From NCBI GenBank assembly GCA_963819175.1, contig CAWFVJ010000001.1, positions 1-64,000 of the forward strand: a stretch of 64,000 nucleotides of DNA, read 5' to 3'. Below, one piece after another: positions 35,517-45,982 of the stretch (the first letter of the stretch is position 1; the number at the start of each line of letters is the position of its first letter). The notes below the pieces were generated by a model that was given only the letters and a program-made list of their open reading frames with translations, was not told the DNA's origin and ran no database searches. This stretch comes from CAWBRT01 sp963819175 (lineage in GTDB: Bacteria > Acidobacteriota > Terriglobia > Terriglobales > Acidobacteriaceae). The translations under genes and the position numbers were made by a program.

Positions 35517-37331
35517 ATGGACCGTCAATTCATTCGTAATTTTGCCATCATTGCCCACATCGACCACGGCAAGACGACGCTCTCGGACCGCTTGCTGGAG
35601 TTGACCGGCTCGCTCTCGGCGCGCGAGATGCTGGGGCATGACCAGTTTCTGGATGCGATGGAGTTGGAAAAGGAACGCGGCATCACCATTAAAGCTCATG
35701 CCGTGCGGATGAATTACCAGGCGAAGGACGGCAACACTTACCAGTTGAACCTGATCGACACTCCGGGGCACGTGGACTTTTCCTACGAGGTCTCCCGGTC
35801 GCTGGCCTCGTGCGAGGGCACGCTGCTGGTGGTGGACGCCGCGCAGGGCGTGGAAGCGCAGACGCTGGCGAACGCCTACATCGCCATCAATCACGGGCTG
35901 GAGATCATCCCGGTCATCAACAAAATCGATTTGCCAAGTGCGGACATTGAGCGCACCAAGGAAATGATCGAGGGCGCCGTCGGCCTGGATGCCAGCCACG
36001 CTCTTCCCATCAGCGCCAAGACCGGACTGGGCGTGCCCGAGGTGCTGGAAAGAATCGTCACCCAGATTCCTCCTCCGAAAGGGGACATCGATGCCCCGCT
36101 GCAAGCGCTGATCTTCGATTCCTGGTTCGATTCCTACCGCGGCGTCGGCGTGCTGGCGCGCGTCATCAACGGCCGCATGAAGAAAGGGCAGCAGATCCGG
36201 TTGATGTCGAACGGCAAATCCTTCCAGGTGGAGACCATGGGCGTGCTCACGCCCAAGCCGGTCGAGATCGACGAGTTGACGGCCGGTGAGGTCGGTTTCT
36301 TTTTCGCCACCCTGAAGAACGTGCAGGACACAAAGATAGGCGACACCGTTACCGACGATAACCGCCCCGCTCCGGAAGCGCTGCCCGGCTTTGAAGAGAT
36401 CAAGCCGATGGTCTTCGCCGGACTTTATACGGTGGACTCGCACGAGCACGCATTGCTGCGCGATGCGCTCGAAAAACTCAGGCTCAACGATTCCTCGTTT
36501 TTTTTCGAGCCGGAAAGCTCCGCCGCTCTCGGCTTCGGTTTTCGCTGCGGATTCCTTGGCCTGCTGCACATGGAGATCATCCAGGAAAGGCTGGAGCGCG
36601 AGTTCAACCTCGAACTCATCATCACCGCTCCCAGCGTCCGCTACAAAGTGACACTTACCGACGGCCAGGTGCTTGACGTGGACAATCCCTCCAAATGGCC
36701 CGACCAGACGCAGATCGACAAGATTGAGGAGCCGATCATCACCGCCAACATCCTCACCAACGAGGAATACGTGGGGGGAATTTTTAAGCTGGTGGAAGAG
36801 AAGCGCGGCAAGCAGAAGAATTTCGAATACGTGAGTTCCAATCGCGTGTTGCTGACTTACGAGTTGCCGCTGAACGAGATTGTGCTCGACTTCTACGATC
36901 GGCTGAAAACCATATCGCGCGGTTACGCTTCGCTGGATTATCACCTGTCCGGCTGGTGGGAGTCGCCCATGGTCAAGTTGGACATCCTCGTGGCGGGCGA
37001 CGCGGTGGATGCGCTCTCGATCATCGTGCACAAAGAATTCGCCTACGAGCGCGGCCGGGCGCTGGTCACCAGAATGCGCAAGTTGATTCCACGGCAGATG
37101 TTTGAAGTCGCCATCCAAGCCGCCATAGGGGCCAAGATCATCGCCCGCGAAAGCGTGGCGGCGCTGCGCAAGAACGTATTGGCCAAGTGTTATGGCGGCG
37201 ACATCAGCCGCAAGCGCAAGCTTCTGGAAAAACAAAAAGAGGGCAAGCGCCGGATGAAACGGGTCGGCAAAGTCGATATTCCCCAGGAAGCCTTCCTGGC
37301 GGTGCTAAAGGTTGGCGACGATAGCGACTGA
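35517..37331 (+). CDS. lepA: Elongation factor 4 (LepA)
   Basis: Ribosome-associated GTPase that affects initiation and back-translocation. It has 604 residues. G-domain motifs are AHIDHGKTT (13-21), the switch region GITIKAHAV, DTPGH (81-85) and NKID (135-138). EF-G-like domains II, III and V follow, and the LepA-specific C-terminal domain closes with GKRRMKRVGKVDIPQEAFLA. ATG 35517 is preceded by ACTGGAG. The frame is intact, unlike many neighbours. Confidence 0.96.
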   Translation: MDRQFIRNFAIIAHIDHGKTTLSDRLLELTGSLSAREMLGHDQFLDAMELEKERGITIKAHAVRMNYQAKDGNTYQLNLIDTPGHVDFSYEVSRSLASCEGTLLVVDAAQGVEAQTLANAYIAINHGLEIIPVINKIDLPSADIERTKEMIEGAVGLDASHALPISAKTGLGVPEVLERIVTQIPPPKGDIDAPLQALIFDSWFDSYRGVGVLARVINGRMKKGQQIRLMSNGKSFQVETMGVLTPKPVEIDELTAGEVGFFFATLKNVQDTKIGDTVTDDNRPAPEALPGFEEIKPMVFAGLYTVDSHEHALLRDALEKLRLNDSSFFFEPESSAALGFGFRCGFLGLLHMEIIQERLEREFNLELIITAPSVRYKVTLTDGQVLDVDNPSKWPDQTQIDKIEEPIITANILTNEEYVGGIFKLVEEKRGKQKNFEYVSSNRVLLTYELPLNEIVLDFYDRLKTISRGYASLDYHLSGWWESPMVKLDILVAGDAVDALSIIVHKEFAYERGRALVTRMRKLIPRQMFEVAIQAAIGAKIIARESVAALRKNVLAKCYGGDISRKRKLLEKQKEGKRRMKRVGKVDIPQEAFLAVLKVGDDSD

Positions 37332-37725
37332 AAACCCGGCAAAAATTAGCCTGCGGCGCTCCGCCCCATTTTGGGGCAAACCGCTGGCACTCCCGGCGTT
37401 GGCGGCCCCCCGCCGTAAGGCATTGTCTCTGATGGTTTTAGCGAACCGAGCCGGAAACGGCGGTCGCCCATTAAGGTGATGCATGTGCAAAACTCCATTT
37501 TCGAAGCATGACTCTCACCTGAACGTCCATCGGTCAACAAAAAAGTTAAAATTACTCGTAAGTCATTAAATACATAGGACTTTTTTATTAATCAGCCAGT
37601 AATATATAGGCGATTTGCGGGCGTGTTTTTGCCCTTCTTTAAGTGCGGCGGCGCTTTTGTCCACAGAATTTTCCACAGCCTTGGCGCTGGATTTGCCTAC
37701 CGTCTAGGGCCCTCTGAAACTACGT
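37332..37725. promoter_or_regulatory. Intergenic with AT-rich block and DnaA-box-like pair
   Basis: No gene. The first half is GC-rich with several short inverted repeats (for example CCCCATTTTGGGG near 37367-37379). Then 37535-37610 is strongly AT-rich (TTAAAATTACTCG, TCATTAAATACATAGG, TTTTTTATTAATCAG, AATATATAGG). It is followed at about 37660-37680 by TTGTCCACAGAATTTTCCAC, two sites one mismatch from TTATCCACA. The arrangement resembles a DnaA-binding region next to an unwinding element, but only two boxes are evident and dnaA/dnaN are not here. Confidence 0.4.
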
Positions 37726-37759
37726 CAGCGGTGCCCTGAGAGTCTCTTCCCAAATAAGG

Positions 37760-37782
37760 AAGGCCGCCTGGCAGGCGGCCTT
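37760..37782 (-). terminator. Terminator after ompH
   Basis: Perfect 10-bp inverted repeat AAGGCCGCCT-GGC-AGGCGGCCTT. On the minus strand it is followed by CCTTATTTGG. It sits about 55 bases beyond the proposed ompH stop, and the literal reading frame runs through it, which supports a frameshift in the ompH end. Confidence 0.7.
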
Positions 37783-37837
37783 GGAAAAGCGGCTCTCGCC
37801 GGACTTCTGCGGCGCTGATCGCTTCGGGGCAAGCCCT

Positions 37838-38503
37838 CTATTTTTTTGGAGCGCGCAGCGCCCTTCGGAGTGATCGCCGGAGCGCCAGAGGTCTTGGGCT
37901 GGGCAGGCACACCCGACACGGCGTTATAATCCTCAACCAGGATCTGGGTCACATCCGTCGAGGTTGCGGCCCACAGTACCGGGCTGGCCTGACCGGAGTA
38001 ATCGAGAATGACGGCATAGCCGTGCTCTTTGGCGTACTTGTCGAGCACCGCCATCATCTTCTGTCCGATGCGGTTGGCAATTTCGTTCTGCTGCCCCTGG
38101 AGTTCGTTGTTGGCGTCTTCATAGTTGCGCTGGAGGGTCTTCTGCTTACTATCGATCTGCTTCAGCAGGTTGCCGCGTGCGTCTTCATTGAGCTTGTCAC
38201 CGGTGGTGCTGAGCTGTTTCTTGAGATCTTCGACGTCGCGGTTGAGCGATTCAAGTTCGCTGCGTTTCGGGTCAATTTCTTTCGCAAGGTCTCGAAATCG
38301 CGCTGGCCTTCGTTGCTGCTGATGATTGCTGCCTGAATATTCACGATCCCAACTTTTGAGGGGGTCGCCGACGCTGTTGCCGCCGGGGCTGTTGCTGCCG
38401 ATGGAGCTGGCGAGGAGGTTGGGGCGGACCCAGTTTGTGCGAACGTGGCGATCGAAAGCACGGCCACAACAACCGGAACGAAACGGAAAGAATGAAGTGT
38501 CAT
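37838..38503 (-). CDS. OmpH/Skp-family periplasmic chaperone (two frameshifts)
   Basis: Skp-like holdase for outer-membrane proteins. The start ATG 38503 gives the signal sequence MTLHSFRFVPVVVAVLSIAT (cleavage near FAQ), then an Ala/Pro/Ser-rich linker and KVGIVNIQAAIISSNEGQRD, the usual OmpH opening. One frameshift near 38290 leads into the coiled coil (ELESLNRDVEDLKKQLSTTG ... SKQKTLQRNYEDANNELQGQ) and KYAKEHGYAVILDYSGQASP. A second, in the A-run near 37845, would end the protein at LRAPKK with TAG 37838-37840; without it the frame reads on through a terminator hairpin to 37725. Corrected length is about 220 residues. It follows bamA, as in many bacteria. Confidence 0.83.
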
Positions 38504-38724
38504 CGAGTTGCTTGACTCCTTGGAGTCGCTAAGGATTTAAGACCGAAATTTCACCACAGCAGACCAGCCTAGGCAGCTGTCGAATGGACCAAATCTCTCT
38601 AGACGAATACTGTAATTATAGTTTCGAGGGTAGCGGCGGTCAAACACGAGTCTCTGTGGAACCATCTACCCCCACTGCTTCCAATGCACCCAGGCGAAGC
38701 CAATCGCGCTGGTTGGGATAAGGA

Positions 38725-41603
38725 TCAGAACGTTGTCGCCACCGTGAAGCGGAACGTGCTGAAAGGTTCTTTCAACCGGTAGCCGACACCATAAGTCGCG
38801 ATCGCCTGCTGATAGGTATAGTCGCCAGCCCCGCCCGGCGGGAACATGCTTCGGGTGATCGTCTGTTGCGGCAGTTTGGCGATCGTATCCATGCGCATCG
38901 GGTTCACCGCGTAATAAATGCGGAACGGCGCATTGATGATCGGCAGAATGACCTGCAATTCCAATCCGGTAGACATGCGCATGATGCCATTCGTGCCCGA
39001 GATCGGTCGCAAATCGGCGCCAATTGGCGAGAGCCCGAAACCCGTCAGCGTGTTTCCCTGACAAGCGAAGGATGGAAGTAACCACGGCACAGCCAAAGTT
39101 CAAGTTGTTCAAGCCGGTGGTTGGGTCATTCAGGACGTTCGACGAGAGTCGCAACTGCGATTGCCGCAATACCATGTCCCAACCGGTATCAACGAAGGCA
39201 GCCATGGTAACGGGGCCGGCAATCGGGACGCGGTATTCCATGTTGGAGATTATGCTGGTATCGCCTCCGGGGAAAACGAGCTGATAAATCGGGATTGGAA
39301 TGATTGTGTTTCCGCGCCTGGGGTTGTTGGGATCGAGTGGAACCGTGGTACCGTCCGGGTTCTGCAGTGTAATGCTCTGCGAACCCGCCAGGAACGCGAC
39401 CGGAGATACCGCGCGAACGTCGAAACCGCGCAAGTCTGTATCGCCGCCGAGGAAGAAACGCTCGAAGGGGGAAGCGCCAAGCCCGCCATATCCGGAGATG
39501 TGCGATGCCTGGATGCGGAATCCGAATGTCTGCCGTCCCTCGGTGGGGCGCCCGTACTTGGGGATGAATCCCTTCATCGGGATGAACTCTTTGAACTCGG
39601 CGATAGGCCGCACGCTCTTCACATTGCCGCCGAGCCCCGAAATATCCGCGCCGACGAAAAAGCTCTTTCCGTTATGCGGACGCAGCGGGTAGTCAATGCG
39701 GTTGTAAGTGAAGTTCGGCGTAATTTTGCTGGTTCTGATGCCATTGAGCGCGTTGGGCCCGGAAACATTGCGGAACGTTACGTCCTCGAAATACAGTTGC
39801 GAAGCGGTTGTGAACGTCGAGATCGAGGAGACATCGAATCCGTAAGTGACCCCAATGCGCTTGAACGAACGCTTAATGGGATAACTCAACGAAACTGTGG
39901 CGCCGGTGCTGGCCTGCGAGTAGTTTTGCAGCGAATTGGCAATTGCCAAGGGCAGGTTCAGGGTGCTGCCATAAGCAAGGCTCGCCTGCTTCGCCTGGTT
40001 GTAATCAAAGCGCCGCGCATAAACCGTAAAGCCCATCTGCAAAGGCCGGTCGAAAAGATAGGGCTCGGTGAACCCAAACATGACATTTCGCGAGTATTGA
40101 CCTATGGTTCCCGAAACCTGGAGAGTCTCGCCAAGGCCAAGAAAGTTGTTGGTGGTGAAGTTAAGGCCAATGAATGTGCCCGACAACCCGCTGACACCGC
40201 CGGTGAGTCCGATTGAATTCTTGCCCTTCTCCTTCAACTTGAGCGTGATATCGACGGAGTTGTCGGCGACGTTCTGGTGGACTTCCGAGGCCTGCTCGGG
40301 CTTGAGCGGCTCGAAGTAGCTGAGCTGATTCAAGCGCATCAGCGAAAGCTCCCAGAGTTGGCTGTTGTAGAGGTTGCCTTCCTCGATCGCCAGCTCGCGC
40401 CGAATCACCTTATCCCGCGTTGTTGTATTGCCCCGGAATTCTATCCGCCTTACGTAAAACTGCTTGCCTTCCTCGATGTCGATTTTCAGCGTGATCAACT
40501 TATGTTCTTCGTCCACAGTCGTATCGGGCACGGCGGTGAAATTGATGTATCCGAGCGCCCCATAGACTTTGCGCAGATCCTCAAGGCCTTTGCGCACCAT
40601 GTCGGCGTTAAAAATGTCGCCGTCTTTCATGCGGAACTGCTTCCGCAGGACCGCCGTGTTGGTGATCGTCTTGTTGCCGGTGAATGTGATCTGCTTGAGG
40701 CGGTAGCGCTCGCCTTCCTCCACCGGGACGGTGATATCGACTACTTTGCCGTGACTGAACTTTGAGCGGGTAGTACCAAGTGACGCTAGTCTTGTCGTGA
40801 ATCTGCGTCTTCGGATCTTGCACAATCGCCTTGTAGTAGCCCAGCGACTGATACTGGTAGCGGACTCGTTCGGCATCTTCACTGAGCTTCGTGGCGTCGT
40901 AGGTGCGCGCGAACAGGTTCTCCAGAATGATGCTTTTCGGGATGCCAAGCGGGTGAGTGTTCTTCATCGCCCGCCGCAAGGTGCGGGCTTTGACCCGTTT
41001 GTTGCCCACGAAGCTGATCTTTCCGACCTTAACCTTGGGGCCTTCTTTGATGACGAAGGTCACGCTTACGGAAGCTGGAGGAATCGGGCGCACTTCAGTG
41101 CGGACGGTGGCAAACTGGCGTCCGTGGGCCGACTCCATCTCCTTGATTACGACCTCCGCCTTCTTGACGCGGGTTGGATCGAACTGGCTCTCCTGGCTGA
41201 TACCCACTTTCCGTTCCTTGAACTTGTCCAGCAGATCGCTCTGGGAGAAGGAGTTCAGGCCGTCATACTTGATTTCGCGGATGGTGGGCTTTTCCTTGAC
41301 GAAGACGTAAATGATCCAGCCCTTGGGCGTCTGTTCGCGTTCGAAACGCAGATCGTCGAAGTAGCCGGTATTCCAGAGTGCGTTGAAGTCGCGCTCCATA
41401 CCCGCCTGGTCGTAGATGTCTCCGCGGCGAGTGGTCATGCGCGACTTGATGGTGTCGGCTGGGATGCGCCGGTTTCCTCTCGGCACAATGTCGGCGATGA
41501 CACCCTCTTGCGCCAGCGCCATCGAGCACAACAGCAGGAGGACCGCCAAAAGACGAACGATAGAGCAGCGCCCCAAAAGCGCCAGCCGACAATTCCGAGT
41601 CAC
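38725..41603 (-). CDS. bamA: Outer-membrane protein assembly factor BamA (two frameshifts)
   Basis: The Omp85-family insertase for outer-membrane beta-barrels. The signal sequence IVRLLAVLLLLCSMALA is followed by the first POTRA domain (EGVIADIVPRGNRRIPADTI). Further POTRA domains include EIKYDGLNSFSQSDLLDKFK, KVGKISFVGNKRVKARTLRR, LKQITFTGNKTITNTAVLRK and RRIEFRGNTTTRDKVIRREL. The 16-strand barrel carries the conserved RGF in GGDTDLRGFDVR and ends FRFTVATTF with the terminal Phe recognition signal. Frame changes lie near 40765 and 39090. Corrected length is about 960 residues. The start is uncertain: GTG 41603 is taken, but the frame is open to 41726. Confidence 0.9.
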
Positions 41604-41853
41604 AGAACAGACGTTATGAGTTCCGAAAATGGTAAAACCTCGAGTACAGGAACTTTGGAGCGCGGAATTGTCAATTATACGAGAGTGCAACTCGGAATCC
41701 AAAGAATGCTTGCGTGCGCCGGCCAAGAAACACCATTGACCACGAAATTGCGGCCCGCAATGTCCCCAAAGGGCCTAAAAGGGCAGGACGATACGCCCAG
41801 CCCCGGCCCGCGGGGTATGGCTCTGGGCTTCGCCTGCGGGCTCCCATCTACGC

Positions 41854-44018
41854 TCAGCGCCCGCCAGACGGCTCCACTTCCACCAAGGTCGAGTAAAACG
41901 TTGGCCCACGGCCGATATCGGTCAGGCGCTGCGAGGTCAGGACATTCACGTTCACGCCGCCCGGGGCGAGCTTGGCCCACCCGAGCCGCGCGACCGCCAT
42001 CCCCGCCTGAAGCGACGCATCCAGTTTGGCGGGCAGCACGAGCTCTCCCCGGTCGTTATACACCCGCACGGAGGCACCGTCGCCGATGCCGCGCGCTGCG
42101 GCGTCCAGCGGGTTCATCTCCAGACAAGGCGCGGGTTCGAGCGCCTGGTGCGACGGCAGATTGCAGAAGGTCGAGTTCAGGCAATTGTCGGGTTTGCGCG
42201 GCAGCAACTCCAAAGTGAAACGCTGGTTGCCGGAGTGCCGCGATTCGCGGGGCGCGCGGAAGACCGGCAAAGGATCAACCCCTTCGGCGGCCAATCGTTC
42301 GCTGTAAAACTCCGCCTTGCCGCTTGGGGTTTAAAAATTGCCGTCGGCGAAGGGCAGAAAGGGCGCATCGTCCGGTTGAGTTTGGGCCGGCGTCGTCTCC
42401 GTTTTCGAAACACCCGCTCTGGCCGCGGCCGCGAAGTTCAAGCGGGCGTGTCCTTCGCGTTCCAGTCGCTGGCGATCAATGCCCGCCAGCCTCGGGTGCT
42501 TGGTCGAGAGCGCGAGGTCGATGGCGTCATCGACGGACTCGCGGAAACAGCTCTCGGTGAAACCCATGCGCCGTGCAAGCTCGGCGAAAACATCGAAGTT
42601 GCTCCGCGATTCGCCCAGCGGTTCGATGGCTTTCTGCGAAACCTGGAGGAAATAGGTGCCGTAGGAGCCTTGCAGGTCCTTGTGCTCGAAAAACGTCGTC
42701 GCGGGCAGAACGATATCCGCGTAGTCGCAGGTGTCGGTCAGGAACTGCTCGTGAACCACGGTGAACAGGTCTGGCCGCGACAGGCCCTTCACCACGGCAT
42801 TGTGATCGGGGCAGACTGCCGCGGGATTCGAGTTATAGACGAACAGAGCCTTTGACCGGAGGATCGGCAAGTTTCTGCAGGACGCTGCCCAACTCCACCA
42901 TGTTGACGACGCGGGCTGGGCGCCCAAGCGCCTGCTGCATCAGGTCAGGACGCTGCAGGCCGGCTTTGTCGAGCGGAAACACGGCGCTGGTGGAGAGCTG
43001 CAAGCCGCCGCCGACCTCCTTCCACGAGCCGGTCAGGCACGGCAGCATGCAAATTCCCCGGATTGCCTGGCCGCCGTTTTCGCCGCGTTGCACACCGTAG
43101 CCGAGGCGGATTGCCGCCGGTCTTGCGGTGGCGTACTCGCGCGCCAACCGCCGGATGTCTTCGGCGGAGATGCCCGTCCAGCGGGCTGCCCACTCGGGCG
43201 TGCACGCCTCGACATGCTCCCGCAGCCGGTCAAAGCCGTGGGTGTAGCGGGCAACGTAATCGGAGTCGTGGAGATTCTCGCGAATGATGACATGCATCAT
43301 CGCCAGCGCCAGCGCCAGGTCGGTGCCCGGATGAATCGGCAGATACCAATCCGCGCAGCGCGCCGTGCGCGTGGGATAGGGATCGACCACGATCAGCTTG
43401 CCGCCCTTGCGGCGCGCTTCTTCGATGAAGGGCCAGAGGTGAACATTGTTGGCGTGGACGTTGGTTCCCCACACAAGAATGAATCGCGAGTGGCGGAACT
43501 GTTCGGGTTCGGTGCCGATCTTGCCGCCAAGCACCGCGATAAGCCCGGCCTCCCCGGCGGTCGAGCAGATGGTGCGGTCGAGTTGCGATGCGCCCAGACG
43601 ATGGAAGAAACGGCGATCCATCGAGGCATTGTTCAGCGCTCCCAAGGTGCCGCCGTAAGAGAAGGGAAGAATTGCCTCCGCTCCGAATTCGCGGGCAATC
43701 TGGCGGAAGCGCGTAATGATCTCGTCGAGCGCCTCATCCCAGGAGATGCGGACGAACGCATCATCCTGCCCATCAGGCAGAGTGGCGCCAGTTTTTGCCG
43801 ACGCCCTTCGGCTTGACCCGGCGAAGCGGGTAGAGGACGCGTCCGGGCGAGTAAACGCGGTCGAGGTACTTGGCCACTTTGGCACAGAGAAATCCGCGCG
43901 TGACCGGATGGGCCGGATCGCCCTGTATGCGCGTTGCGCGCCCATTCTCAACGGTGATCAGAACGCCGCAGGCGTCCGGGCAGTCGTGCGGGCAGGCAGC
44001 ATGTACAACCTGTTTCAT
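41854..44018 (-). CDS. Molybdopterin oxidoreductase, DMSO-reductase family (three or more frameshifts)
   Basis: Large Mo-bisPGD enzyme of about 720 residues once frames are joined. The start ATG 44018 opens MKQVVHAACPHDCPDACGVL, whose CxxCxxxC together with GFLCAK binds a [4Fe-4S] cluster. There is no twin-arginine signal, so it is probably cytoplasmic. Next come VRISWDEALDEIITRFRQIA, FHRLGASQLDRTICSTAGEA (a Cys at or near the molybdenum-ligand position), FILVWGTNVHANNVHLWPFI and DIVLPATTFFEHKDLQGSYG. The C-terminal molybdopterin dinucleotide-binding domain has MNPLDAAARGIGDGASVRVY. Frame changes lie near 43800, 42858 and 42330. Substrate unknown; formate dehydrogenase-like and thiosulfate/polysulfide reductase-like relatives share this layout. 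No partner subunit is adjacent. Confidence 0.83.
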
Positions 44019-44579
44019 GACAAAATTATGGCATAAAGTGCCGGGGTCGGGTGGCTTCGAATGGCGCCGGCGTGAACTTTCCAGGCTGCTGAAAACTCGT
44101 AGGAGTGTCATCCTGAGAGTTTGCGACTTTATTTAGGGACTTATAACTTTACTGCCCCTGTCTGACATCTCCTAATGTAGTGCGTCATAAATCAGAAGAC
44201 TGCAAACTGACCCCGCGAAGCGGGGAAAAGATGGTAGCCCATGGCGTCAGCCATGGGTTTTGGAATGGGAAATCTGGAAAGCCCGCAACGCGGGCGGTAG
44301 AATCTCGACCGGTTCTGTCGCCCCCTTCGGGGGCTTGCGATCCTGGACGCCCTTGCACCCACGGCTTGCGCCGTGGGCTACCGTCTGCCGCCGCCTTCGG
44401 CGGCTGGGAGAAACCTAAACATTGATCTGTTTGTGCGCGCTGAAAGCAAAGCATATCCTTCGGACGTCCGCCCCAACATGCGCAACTACTGCGCATCCCG
44501 GAACCCCGCAAAATCGGCGCGACCTCGGGATGACACCTCGGAGAGTAGTTTTTCGGCAGACTCTTTCGCCCGGCGGAAC
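44019..44579. repeat. Intergenic with a run of four or five strong hairpins
   Basis: Between two minus-strand genes. From 44228 to 44410 there are GTAGCCCATGGCGTCAGCCATGGG, GCCCGCAACGCGGGC, GCCCCCTTCGGGGGC, CCCACGGCTTGCGCCGTGGGCTAC and CCGCCTTCGGCGG in succession. The outer two are inverted versions of one element (GTAGCCCA...TGGGCTAC). A fragment of family B (CCTCGGGATGACACC) lies near 44522. No gene is seen. Confidence 0.65.
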
Positions 44580-45438
44580 CTATTTGACTTCGCCAATGAA
44601 TGTCGCGAGCGCCTGGTTGAACTTTCCGGGCTGCTCGTAGAAGAGCAGGTGACCGGCGTCCTCGAATGGGTAGAAGCTGGCGCGAGAGATTTGCGCCGCT
44701 ATGCTCCGGCCCATCTTGATCCCTTCCTGATAGATGGCTGAATCGGCAGCGAATACCGCCACGGGCAGTTTGATGGTCGGCAGTGCCCGCGCATGATCGC
44801 TCATCACGAAGTCGGAATAGATGGCCATCGCGATCCAGGGCGGAGTCTTGGTCAAGCTCGGCGGAGATCCATCGCAGGTCTTCGTCGGAGGCGGTGCCGC
44901 CCTTGAACATCTTGCGAGTGAAGGCCGCAGCGAATTGTAATGGGTCTGCCGCATAGGTCGCGAACATCGCATTCAGCGCGTCGTGGTTGTGGTTCTTCAG
45001 GCTGTGACTGTTCCATGGGGCGGGACTGAACGGGTAGGGCGCGGTGTCGATCAAGCCCAAAGCCTTGAGGCGGCTGTCGTCCCTGAATTGGTCGTAGTAC
45101 GAGAGGACAACCGGGCCGCCAAGCGACCAGCCCGCCAGCGTCAGCTCTTCCAGTTGCAGCAGCTCGATGATTTCCCGGACATCGCGCGCGTATTGCGCAA
45201 TCGTGTGCCCGCCGAGGATCTTCGACGAGTTGCCGTGCCCGCGAAGATCGAGGGTGACGACACGGAACTCTTTCGCCAGTTCGGCAACGTTCTTTTGCCA
45301 GAAACGGGATGAGCAAGTCCAGCCGTGCACCAACAGGATCGGCTGTCCCTCTCCCCGGTCTTCGTAATAGATTCTGGCGCCGTCACGCATTCTCGCGACG
45401 TGTGCCGCCCGGAAAACTTCATTGCTGCCGCTTGTCAT
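44580..45438 (-). CDS. Alpha/beta-hydrolase fold enzyme (one frameshift)
   Basis: A 286-residue hydrolase of the non-haem-peroxidase/esterase-like group. The start ATG 45438 (MTSGSNEVFRAAHVARMRDG) leads into IYYEDRGEGQPILLVHGWTC, whose HGW supplies the oxyanion region. The nucleophile elbow is LAGWSLGGPVV. The frame changes near 44855, after LRWISAEL. The second part carries the acid in VFAADSAIYQEG and the histidine in EDAGHLLFYEQPGKFNQALA. The catalytic triad is therefore complete once joined. Substrate cannot be inferred. Confidence 0.8.
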
Positions 45439-45480
45439 AATCTCTCGCCTTGCACGCCATCGTAGGCCAGCGGACAGCGG

Positions 45481-45850
45481 AAATCCAGAGTTCACTTGTG
45501 GCTTCCTGAAAGAAACTACCCCAGGTTAGCCAACAACGGGCGAACCTGGGGCACCGGCAAAAATCCAGAGTTCACTTGTGGCTTCCTGAAGAGAAACTAC
45601 CCAGGTTTGCGCAACAACGGGCGAACCTGGGGCACCGGATGTCCGAAGCCATCCGAACGAACAGCAGATCCTTCGCTGCGCTCAGGATGACACTTCGGGG
45701 GGCATGATGTAGCGCACCGGCAAAAACTCCCACATCTGCTAACTGCGGCAGATATGGGGCACCGGGCAGAAATCCAGAGTCACTTGTGGCTTCCTGAAAG
45801 AAACTACCCCAGGTTAGCCAACAACGGGCGAACCTGGGGCACGGCAAAAA
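45481..45850. repeat. Compound repeat: hairpin A with a fixed 40-bp partner, three copies
   Basis: The block AAATCCAGAGTTCACTTGTG-GCTTCCTGAA followed by a hairpin A copy (CCCCAGGTT/AACCTGGGG) occurs at 45481-45551, 45563-45632 and 45772-45839. Between the second and third are a family B fragment (GATCCTTCGCTGCGCTCAGGATGAC) and the CACATCTGC/GCAGATATG hairpin (45729-45759). Then ATTTCAGATTG-type short repeats run to about 45950. No gene is seen. Confidence 0.8.
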
Positions 45851-45982
45851 TCCAGAGTTGGAACATTTCAGATTGAAACATTGCAGATTTCAGATTGGAA
45901 GAGCCGAACATTTCAGATTTCAGCAGCCAGAAGTTCCATGCAATCTCAATCTTCAAGATCTGAAATCGCAATGCTGCAAGGG

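Noticed and set aside
35499..37235. 578-residue open frame antisense to lepA
   Set aside because: Shadow of lepA; composition typical of antisense frames and no ribosome binding site.
37340..37480. GGCAAACC near a hairpin, reminiscent of a GEMM (c-di-GMP) riboswitch
   Set aside because: The remaining conserved GEMM elements (the second helix with ACGCAAAGCC and the receptor) are not found on either strand, and no suitable downstream gene follows.
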